In this document: one piece after another, positions 55,528-64,000 of the stretch
Numbering within the stretch: position 1 is the stretch's first letter
Layout: the number at the start of each line of letters is the position of its first letter
Notes under the pieces: generated by a model
Seen by the model: the letters and a program-made list of their open reading frames with translations, nothing else
Told to the model about the DNA's origin: nothing
The model's database searches: none
Made by a program: the position numbers and the translations under genes
Assembly: GCF_019649055.1 (NCBI RefSeq)
Contig: NW_026570221.1
Coordinates: forward strand, 2,294,001-2,358,000
Reading direction: 5' to 3'
DNA length: 64,000 bases
From: Paramacrobiotus metropolitanus
Lineage: Eukaryota; Tardigrada; Eutardigrada; Parachela; Macrobiotidae

Positions 55528-56539
55528 AATGCCGAAATGCAAGCGAATGTGGTCTAAGTGAGCGAAAATTCTTTATATCGCATAATGTACTCGTAATATT
55601 AATATGAGTACGAAGAAGGGAAAAATCGAAGTATCGCTAATTGCATAGTTGAACTACTCCATATTATGACTACAATCGACAAATTTAACAGTATTGACAG
55701 TCTACATGCTTCAAGAGGAAATTTGATGTAGTCGTGCAAGAAATCTGAACAGTAGCAGTGATCATATCATTGCGTTTGCAACCATACATGATTGTTTTTT
55801 CTGCCATGGTAAAATCGTTCATCGCATAACTGTTAGCGAGAGTTGATACAAATCGCAAATTCCGGTAGACTAAATTGTTTCTGCTATCAATTTCACTGCT
55901 ACGTTCACCGTCTGCAATTGGCTCGGCATACAGAATTTCCCAGAACCGATACACCGTGAGAAAATACATATTACGGGGGCGGGTGGAAACAGGAGACGCA
56001 ACATCGGAAAACTGGCGAATACACCTGTCCGAAATCATTTCTCAGCATTTTCTGGTTGTTTTCTGAATAAGTACTAATACCTATAATTTCTTCTGAAGAA
56101 TTTTTTACAACTGTTTGACCACACCGAATTCTTTATTACTTTTGGACATTAGCCAAGTCGGTCCGGTTGTCGCCACTGCAGTCTATACTTACTGGTGCGC
56201 ATTTGATCGGGATTGGCGGCCTCTATACCTTTTTTGCAGCATTTGCCTTATGCGGTTGCACGGCGACCTTAGCGCTTTGTTTTCACATGACCGGGACCGG
56301 GTTTTCACATGTCGTATGTAAAATTTTATCTGCACCGGCAAGGCGGCAACTACCGGGCATACAACAGGCATTACGTTTTTTTTACTTCAACGATAGTTGC
56401 CTTTATCGCCACGTTCCGCAAGGTTATAAATATAACCCTACAGAATACGAAATCGCTCATTTCATCGAATCATTTTCTACGCGCCTAGTGAAAAGTTTTT
56501 CCAGCTGAAGCGGTGCATTTTCTTGATGCATATACAGTC

Positions 56540-56670
56540 ACGGCTAATTTTCCGTACAACGATCGTCTTGGCTCTGCCGATCTCGAAAACAACATTTGCA
56601 TTCTGATGTTGACAGTAGGCAAATATCGTTTTTGCAATCTGCAAACAAGACTAAAGAAGAGGATGTTGAG
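56540..56670 (+). other. Exon-like conserved block, second copy
   Basis: The partner of 51720-51850. The frame (56513-56836) starts after an upstream frame (56167-56508) that matches the upstream half of the other copy, so a frameshift or intron separates them. No family is recognised. Confidence 0.3.
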
Positions 56671-56980
56671 GAACTATTCCATACCGTACACAGGCGGCAA
56701 ACTAACCGTTTTTCGTCTAATGCAGGTAAATAATTATTATGTGCATGGAAAAGCCTTTCCTCCGTTCCTACGTTGCGCTATTACTTGTTTTTGCTTTTTT
56801 TCCTATTTTTTTGCGGCAAAATCTACGAAAACATAGTGTAAATTAGCAGTAAAATTGTTCTATGCTTATTCCTTTTCGGATCCTCAACGCAGAAACCAAT
56901 CGCATCGGACAGTAGTGAGACGAAGCAGCAAACAACCGGATGACTTCCGTCAGGAACTCCATCTCCCGCATTTCTACATA

Positions 56981-57031
56981 CCCCAACCGAGAACAGAGCA
57001 AATCAGTTCAGTGTTCCGTTGCCGGTTGGGG
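56981..57031 (+). repeat. Stem-loop, beta type (perfect 9-bp stem)
   Basis: CCCCAACCG (56981-56989) pairs fully with CGGTTGGGG (57023-57031); AATGTCGAAACGCC follows. Confidence 0.75.
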
Positions 57032-58309
57032 AATGTCGAAACGCCAGAGAATCCGCAACCGTGGGCCGTCGTAGCGCGCCAGGCAGTTTTCCAGTTGATA
57101 GGCAGTACATCCGATCGGCAGTTTTACTAATTTAAGATGAAGGATCTAAAATATTTACGATAGGTACAGATAAACCAGTTCATGGGAAAAATCTGCTCAA
57201 TACAACGCTGTTGGCAATTCATCAACGCAGTGGGACTGATCATATCATCCAAATCAAACGCATAGGTCTATCGGCTCTGGGTGCTAACGTCTTTATGAAG
57301 TCCACTGTAATTATTAGAAAAACGCTTTCTTAGCGATTCCCCATTCCATCCCTTCGCTAACGAGCTAACCGACTCAAAGCAGTTTAACACTCGCACAATT
57401 CCACGTTCGATTGGCACTGCATATTCCTGTGTGACGTAAAGGCAGATGGACTGATTTCACTACTTATTCCTAAATTTTTAACAGAAGGAAGACAGAAAAA
57501 ACACACTTCGTGAAAGAATAAAAAAGGAAAAAATGGGAATTTTAAAAACTTGCATGATGAAAACTGCATCGCACCGCCACAAAGGGCGTTTGTAATTGCC
57601 TCAAGCGCCGGAAGTCCTTGATTTTGTTTTCTTATAATTTTAGCTTGGAAATTTTTCCGAATCATAAGTGAATGTAGATAGAAAACTGATTTTCGCAAGA
57701 ACACAGGTCAACCTTGAGGAGACCGGACATGAACGTTACGGTTTACACTTATTAAACGGCTTTAGTTGCCGAATCGGCAGTCAAAATAGTGCTATTACTA
57801 AGAATATAGTACTAACGTGCAGTGGGAGGTTACTGCCATTGACGATCTTATTAAATTACAGCGCTGCACAATAATTATGGACTCTGGACCCATACCACTG
57901 GTTGACTCAATACAAAGGTCACCGGCGCACAATGGGTACCTATGGTATACACATGTGCACTTCTTATTATTGATACTCGCTTTTTAATGTAAAAATCTGA
58001 TTAATTACAACTTACAAGTAGTTCAGTGTGTTGTATCTCGCACTTAATGTTGACAGTTAGTACCTCGTATTTATTTTATTCATCGCTGTATCGGTGCCGA
58101 ATGCAAGGAGTTCCGCTTCGTTTTCTGTTCGCTGGATTTTTACTCTCGCGTATTTTATGTAAGCCATGAAATGGTATTATCCATATTAATTTATTTGTAC
58201 GCCTCATCAACATGCGGAGTGTAACCCATGGGCAATGGTTATCATTTCGCAAGTCGCTGAAGCGTACTAACCATCATGTGCGTAAAACACTCTGTCAATG
58301 TTTATGTTT

Positions 58310-58450
58310 TTAAAATGTTTAAATGCGTTCGCGTGGCATTCAAAAGCCTTAATATGAATCGATATCATATCCCAAATTTGCATGTAAACGCGTGATTATA
58401 CCGTAGTATGAGTATTTAAGATCGTTTTACACCGAACCAAACAATTTTTT
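58310..58450. mobile_element. Degenerate piggyBac-like MITE arm
   Basis: The order GTTTAAATGCGTTCG, CAAAAGCCTTAATATGAATCG, AAATTTGCATGTAAACGCG and GATCGTTTTACACCGAACC matches the inner part of the foldback arms. Both ends are lost. The rest of 58271-59234 shows nothing recognisable. Confidence 0.55.
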
Positions 58451-59234
58451 TGGTATTTAAGTTAATTTAAAATTTTCTGCTTATTGTAGATCTAAGAGTT
58501 TTGAAATGCACTGAGAACAATGGAACGGGGAAAAGCTAAAAAGTTCCACTGCAAAAGCGCTTTCCGGTTCCGAAAACCAAAAGATAATTTCTTCGCTTTA
58601 GAGCATTTTGTTGAAGCGTGACAAAGTTGAAAAATTTTTCAAGTTGTTCGAAAAAATTAGTTTTTTTTATTACACTGCATACTCTGCATTTGAATATTAG
58701 CTGCTCCACGCAACAGTGTTTTATAAAAAATGCCTTTTAAGGTCACCTTGAACTGAAGCCTGTAGCGGCACCAGCATCCGAGCGATGGTCCAGGGCAGAT
58801 ATTTTCGAAAACAAAATACATTTACCCTTTTGGGACATGTTGAGTTTAATGGTGAAATCGGTTTTTTAATTTGCTTGGCCATTTTTTCTAGCCAAATTCC
58901 ACGGGGCGGCCAATCATAATATAGATCTGTTTCCTTGATAATATAAAGGAATAAATATTAGGTATAAGTGTCCAATATTATGCAGTTTCTATCAGTCACT
59001 ATTATAGATAGGAGAGTCAATACTAAAAGGAAAAATGGCTCAGTGCTTCAACATCCCAGCGTGTAATTCACTTCCCCACTTCTGAATACTCTCGAACTAT
59101 TTCTAGCTTCGCTTCGGTCTTTTAGTGCGAGCGAGCAGCGGTGCACTTCCCTAGTTACTTTATCCGTTCGGTGTTCCGAGTATTAAGCTCAAGGACTCTG
59201 AAGTAATCGTAATAGTAATACTACTGTAATAGTC

Positions 59235-59921
59235 TTAAGGGAAGTGGGCCGGTACATGGTACCGAATTCGTGTACATGCACGAAAACTTACACTTTCGCG
59301 CACTCCCATACACATTTTTGTTTCGATTTATGAGGTTTTGTAGCCAGAAGATTTGTATACACTGGCGTGAAAACCGTTTGTGCGCGCAACATCCGGTTCG
59401 GGAGTTATGGCTGTTACAAAATTCCAAAAAGTTTAAATCGTTCAGGTGTACCAAAAGTCTCATTGTGGACCGATCTCCCTCAAATTTTGCATGTAAATGC
59501 ACATAACCACAAAGAACGTTTTTACACCGATCCACTGTTCTAGCATGTTTTTCAAATTTTAAAATGAATTTCAAAAATTTTAAAATTCATTTTAAAATTT
59601 GAAAAAAAGTCACGGAAGTGTGGATCGGTGTAAAAACGATCTTCATGGACATGCGCATTTACGTGCAAAATTTGAGAAAGATCGGTCTGTAATGAGACTT
59701 TTGGTACACCTGAACGCATTTAAACTTTTTGGAATTTTGCAGCAGCCATAACTCCCGAACCGGATGTTGCGCGCACAAACGGGTTTCACACCAGTGTATA
59801 CAATTCTCCTGGCTACAAAACGTCATAAACTGAAACAAAAATGTGTTTGGGAGTGCGCGAAAATGTAAGTTTTTGTGCATGTACACGAATTTGGTACCAT
59901 GTACCGGCCCACTTCCCTTAA
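59235..59921. mobile_element. piggyBac-like foldback MITE (MITE-e)
   Basis: The cleanest copy: TTAA at 59235-59238 and 59918-59921, ends GGGAAGTGGGCCGG and its complement, and arms of about 330 bp around a centre at 59560-59600 where AATTTTAAAATG-type repeats pair. ORFs on both strands of the arms (for example 59221-59574 minus) are repeat sequence. Confidence 0.85.
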
Positions 59922-59947
59922 TCCTTAATCTTAATGCATTATTCAGA

Positions 59948-60257
59948 ATGCACGAATACATGGTACCAAATTCGTGCTCATGCATGAAAACTTTCGCTTT
60001 CGCGCAGTGCGCACTCCCAAACACATTTTTGTTTCGAATTATGACGTCTTGTAGCCCTATAATTTGTGTACACTGGCGTGAAAACCGTTTGTGCGCGCAA
60101 TATCCGGTTCGGGAGTTATGGGTATTAGAAAATTCCAAAAAGATTAAATGCGTTCAGGTATACGAAAAGTCTCATTATTGACCGATCTCCCTCAAATTTT
60201 GCACGTAAATGCACATAACCATGAATTTGGTACCATGTTCCGGGCCACTTCCCTTTA
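59948..60257. mobile_element. piggyBac-like MITE, one arm plus short right end (MITE-f)
   Basis: It begins at about GAATACATGGTACCAAATTC and follows the left arm to about 60220, then jumps to the last about 30 nt of the right end (GGTACCATGTTCCGGGCCAC, CTTCCC), flanked by TTTA. It is an internal-deletion form lying 30 bp from MITE-e. Confidence 0.7.
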
Positions 60258-60614
60258 GTAATATCAATCTTCCCTGTCGTAAATTTTGCCGATACAGTTT
60301 CTGATAAAATACAGACATGTACTGTATGTAATCTGTACATTTTGCTTTAAATAGTGAATTCGAACGATTGAAAAATGTAGAAATGAAATATTATTTAAAT
60401 TATTTTCTTCATCTTACATAGTTTGGATTTTATATCACTAAAAGCACAGAAGATGCTCGACACAGCTCTGTTCATACAGTACAATGATATAAAAAGCCGG
60501 CATATAATATGAGGAAACCGCCTCAAATTACGTAATACAGTAACTGAACATACGAGTATTATGAGATTCTGAACAAGCAGTTATATTAATTCAGGTTACA
60601 ACATCCGCCCTGCG

Positions 60615-62800
60615 CTATTCCATCCGCCGCTGACTAATGTCTTTGGTGCACAGCATCTGAGGAAACGTCCGCCGAAACTCCCAGCCCAGGGAGAACAAGA
60701 TGATCAGAAGCACGGCACCTTTGATTAACTGCAGCGCATCCAACAGATCGCCAAGTGGTACGTAGACATTGCCGAAGAAGTCCACGGAGAAACAAGTGAA
60801 CAGCGCCAGTAATCCCACCGTACCGTCGGTAAGGATGAAGACTACGGCGATGATCAGCACCACAGCCGTCATCCAATCTCGTCCCGTTGACTTGCGACGG
60901 TCCTGGCCAGTTGACGGCAGCGCTGGTGGAGCGACGGGTGTGGTTGGGACGATTTTCATCTCGGTGGCGTTGTTCTCCGGGTGGTGCGTCTCCTAAGCGG
61001 TTGACGGCGCCGCGTACAGTACCGTGGAGTAGCAGGGTAAATTTACATCGTCGGAGAATGTTACCGGATTTCCGCGTTCGGGTCGAAGCAGGGCGATTAC
61101 CAAGGGAACGCTAGTACTTATTTAGTGGTAGCACACGCATGTACGGAATATGCATACGGCATCTAATATCATATTATATGTTGATACGAATCGAATTTAA
61201 AAAATAAATACAGTACCAGTAAGCAAAAGGCATTAAAAAGCGTGAATTTTAAAATGCATAACATAATCGAAGTGTAGTCAAATTATTGCCAGTTTCACAA
61301 AAGTACTCACAGATGAAAGTATAAAAACCGGCATATTGTCATAAAAAATGTAAACAACCAAGTTGACGTAGGTAAAATAATTCGATTTATTTTAAAAATC
61401 TCGGTAAATGTAGATGGAAAACGGCTAAAAAAGCCTTTCAGTTTACTTTACCTGAGGCGGAGCAGAAGGAAACATGGGAACAGTTTGGCCGCAACTGAAG
61501 CATACAACGTAATAATCCGTAGGTTGTTGTGATTTTTGCGCGACAGATCTGATTCGTCAATACGGTACATCGGCGCCACGTTGCCCCTTGTTGCATCCAT
61601 GAATTCCGGCGCATCATGCTGAAAATTTGCAACATAGTACCGTACATTTAAAAGGCATCGTTCACGAGTTATATCGTTTGATATTCACTGAGAAAAAATG
61701 TATGTATTTTGATGAAATGTTGTATTTTGTATGTATGTATTTTGTGTTTTTGCATTTATTTCGATATTTTTGTGTTTCTTACATATTTTGATAGAAGCCA
61801 TAATGAAGCGGCGCAACATACGTACCTTAAATATATCGATCTGTACACTGCAAAAAAAAGGGAATTTGCGTTAAAAAAGGTGTTCAAAGTCCTTAACTAC
61901 ACTGCAACACTAATGAAGAACAGACGATCATATAAGTAAAACGATTTTGTGCCCTTTCCTAAATTTCAGACTGTTAATAATAATAAAATTTATTGGAAAT
62001 AATATTAAAAGATGTTGTGTTATAAAATGCCAGGCATACCAAAGCTATAACAGATTGTCCTAAAAATTACATTTACAATCATTATAGATGTCACATTCGA
62101 ATATTTTTCATAAATTAAATAGTAATTATTACTGTTAGATTGTAATTATTAGTCATACAAAAATCCTTCCAAGAATCTACGATTACCTTTAATACGACGG
62201 CGGCCAGAAAATAATGTTACATATCCCGATCGCCACGATAATGATACACGTCAGCGGCATCTTGCAGAACCTAGCCGCCGTTCTGGGTAACATCACCGTC
62301 CAACAGCGGAACACCGCCAGGGCGACGGTCAGCCAGGCGGCCGTTGAATCGCAAACGATAGTAAAGTGCATACTTAAAAATTTAAACGCCATCCGCGAAA
62401 ACTTCGCCATTGGGAGAGGGGCAAGAACGTTCTCAAGATGTAATGATGGAGGACAAAGGGAATATAGGTCATCAGTACCAGCGCATGCGTCGCGAGCAGG
62501 GACGTCAGGAGAACCGCTATCGGCGTTAACGGAGATCGGCGCGTGAGCACAGCGATGCTCAAGAGATTGCCGATAATCCCGGTACCGGGATTATCGGCAA
62601 TCTGTGTAGCATCGCTGTGCTAATCTGCGCAACGTAGCCAGGTAGCCGTGGACTGGAGTGTAGCCGGCTTGGAAGGCCAAGAAAAAGTCTCCAGAATACG
62701 ACAAGGGCTCCGCGATAGGAGTGGATTCGGGAACCGGTTGGTTGTCATAAAATAACATCGGCGCAGTTGTTGTTTCATTGTGTTCGCTGTCGCCGAACAT
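60615..62800 (-). pseudogene. Family 1 GPCR copy 3, disrupted
   Basis: The same four-exon plan as copy 2 is visible: exon 1 (62800 to 62188), microexon (61847-61826, 22 nt, acceptor TTGCAG and donor GTACGT), exon 3 (61618-61452, 167 nt) and exon 4 (61110-60615). Disabling changes are an inverted duplication in TM1 (62546-62621), a frameshift after TM2 near 62400, a TAA replacing TTA just before the exon 1 donor, and a TAG in the third intracellular loop (in the stretch following TVLYAAPSTA). Splice sites and TM5-TM7 are still well kept (LYASVAAKLFPCFLLL, LLALFTCFSVDFFGN), so the loss is fairly recent. It lies 29 kb from copy 2 in the same orientation. Confidence 0.87.
62546..62621. repeat. 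76-nt near-perfect palindrome in TM1 of copy 3
   Basis: Outer arms AGCACAGCGATGCT / AGCATCGCTGTGCT and inner arms GATTGCCGATAATCCCGG / CCGGGATTATCGGCAATC are perfect, with a 5-nt mismatched step between them and the centre at GGTACC. The right arm in minus orientation is the normal TM1 sequence (GIIGNLLSIAVL), so the left arm is its reverse copy. Confidence 0.9.
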
Positions 62801-62809
62801 GCTTTCCTT

Positions 62810-63425
62810 GATTAGGGATGATGATAATCCATTCTGAAAGCGAAACTATAAAATTTGTACGATTTAATACAAAAATACAAATGTTTAACATTTTTCAATA
62901 ACCTGGTAACCTTCCTCTTCTAAAGAAGTGTCCATCGTATGTACTCTGTAGACGTTAGCATGCTATATCAGTTAAAGCGCAATACGAAGCGCAAAAGAGG
63001 ATCTGACTGGAATACAAATTTTTTCTCAGCGAGTATGCCACTTCAAGGTAAAAGTTGTCACGTTGTCTTGCTGTTTGCTGGTAGTGTTAGTTTCTGTAAA
63101 TAAATCGCACAGTGTTTGCTGGAAGGTACATCTATGTCGACCCGACGCCGGCGGAAGTTGCACTGTGCTTTTTCCAAATCAGCCGATTTACTTGCACGTT
63201 GCACGATGTACGATAAATGTGGAGAAAACAATTTCCACACCGATCGCTATGCCTGATTCCACTGTAGGAGTACTGTACGGCTTTCTTGTAGACGCTGAGT
63301 TAACTCGATGAAAAATTTATTTGGCTGCGTTCATTTTGCTGGCGCTGCTTGGAATTATTCCATTAATTATAACTGTCTTGCGCAAACGTTGGCGATGATG
63401 CTTTCTGTATGTTGTTTATTTTGTT
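62810..63425 (-). promoter_or_regulatory. Upstream region of receptor copy 3
   Basis: It aligns with 31440-32130. It carries the motif ACGATGTACGATAAAT (63203-63218), a TGTGGAGAAA...TTTCCACA inverted pair next to it, and TTTCTTGTAGACGC. It lacks the tRNA-like insert of copy 2. No TATA box is clear. Confidence 0.5.
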
Positions 63426-63427
63426 AG

Positions 63428-63537
63428 ATTATTGTTCCCTGGTTCTGTTACTGTACACACAAACAATGCAATACACAAAAGGGGGGTGCTTTATTATTTA
63501 CGGACAAACACACCCGCGTACAAGCGGGAACAACCTC
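63428..63537. repeat. 110-bp identical direct repeat, copy 1
   Basis: It matches 63739-63848 over the full 110 bp. Inside it TGTTCCC and GGGAACA form inverted ends of a 100-bp core with TG...CA termini, as in an LTR, but neither a primer-binding site nor a polypurine tract is evident. Confidence 0.85.
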
Positions 63538-63738
63538 TAAAAAAAAATCATTTCAAATCCCGATCGTTGCCGGACGCAGTGCCAAGTGTGAGCGCATACA
63601 CTGCGAACGGCTGCTATATATACTCGTACCATACACTGCACGCTGACCATTAGAATACTAACAGACCGAACAGACCACTGCGTTCCGCCCACCGTCACGA
63701 GGTCCAATAATATACAGATTATTGCCATAATCTTTCCC

Positions 63739-63848
63739 ATTATTGTTCCCTGGTTCTGTTACTGTACACACAAACAATGCAATACACAAAAGGGGGGTGC
63801 TTTATTATTTACGGACAAACACACCCGCGTACAAGCGGGAACAACCTC
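63739..63848. repeat. 110-bp identical direct repeat, copy 2
   Basis: The second copy; 201 bp separate the two. The sequence after it (63849-64000) differs from what follows copy 1 and runs to the window edge without a recognisable gene. Confidence 0.85.
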
Positions 63849-64000
63849 CAAACCCCCAAGAGCAGAACAAAAACAACACAGCAGGTAGATGTATGGGTTG
63901 CCGAAAATTCCGAGATGAAGCGCAATTCCGATTGCGACCGCTGGAACAACCGTAACGTGGATACTTCGCGCAGGGTAACGGGCAGGAAATTCAAAAGCCG

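Larger units (their letters stand above)
55330..58270 (+). repeat. Divergent repeat unit U7 (most complete)
   Basis: The order is an alpha stem-loop (55479-55527), AGTGATCATATCATTGCGTT, GTAAAATCGTTCATCGCATA (55810), CACCGTGAGAAAATACATAT, CACCTGTCCGAAATCATTTC, the exon-like block (56160-56690), a beta stem-loop (56981-57031), GTAGCGCGCCAGGCAGTTTT (57070), GTTCATGGGAAAAATCTGCT (57178), TACAAAGGTCACCGGCGCAC (57911), and GCGTATTTTATGTAAGCCAT (58148). I see no intact gene. Confidence 0.55.

Noticed and set aside
59659-60138. 159-aa ORF and many others in MITE arms
   Set aside because: They recur only because the MITE arms recur; the reading frame is not conserved between copies.
63849-64000. TM7-like fragment (minus) with an NPYIY sequence at the window edge
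   Set aside because: Only about 50 residues are visible, it is cut by the window, and no other receptor feature accompanies it.

Overview
The window is eukaryotic. It has spliced genes with GT-AG introns of 58 to about 800 nt, TATA-type core promoters, LINE and LTR retroelement debris, many MITEs and no bacterial gene organisation. The receptor genes resemble invertebrate myosuppressin/FMRFamide-type and orphan rhodopsin-like GPCRs, so the source is a metazoan, most likely an ecdysozoan. A tardigrade is my best guess, based on remembered resemblance of the first gene and of the receptor families; nothing in the sequence proves it.

Layout. About 0.3-1.3 kb holds a tiny ORF and a 198-residue orphan protein gene (minus). 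At 2-13 kb lie a relic promoter, a wrecked receptor gene of family 1 (copy 1, plus, 3.7-8.7 kb) interrupted by a three-unit head-to-tail array of a tyrosine-recombinase element, and an intact three-exon receptor gene of family 2 (gene A, plus, 11.5-13.0 kb). At 13.4-15.8 kb is a young gag-only LTR retrotransposon with identical LTRs. At 18.9-20.0 kb is gene B, the inverted partner of gene A, with exons of exactly the same lengths. At 20.8-22.3 kb are a broken membrane-protein exon and a truncated LINE. At 28.9-31.4 kb is the intact four-exon family 1 receptor (copy 2, minus), which uses a 22-nt microexon. A third, dead family 1 copy (copy 3, minus) lies at 60.6-62.8 kb. Copy 1 with gene A (plus) faces gene B with copy 2 (minus), and copies 1 and 2 also share their 3' flanks out to the same MITE, so part of the locus is an inverted segmental duplication.

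From about 23 to 58 kb I see mostly a series of divergent, same-orientation copies of a repeat unit of a few kilobases with no convincing gene. Its most regular parts are two related stem-loops whose arms change together between copies (CCCCATCC with GGATGGGG, CCCCAACC with GGTTGGGG) and a motif, ACGATGTACGATAAG, that also sits upstream of all three family 1 receptors. Mobile DNA is dense: piggyBac-like foldback MITEs flanked by TTAA, Tc1-like MITEs flanked by TA, a miniature LTR element flanked by an unusual 63-bp duplication, a tRNA-like SINE head, and degenerate reverse-transcriptase fragments.

Working genes, as far as the sequence shows, are the 198-residue orphan, receptors A and B, and receptor copy 2. 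The recombinase and Gag belong to mobile elements. Everything else is pseudogene, repeat or unassigned sequence.
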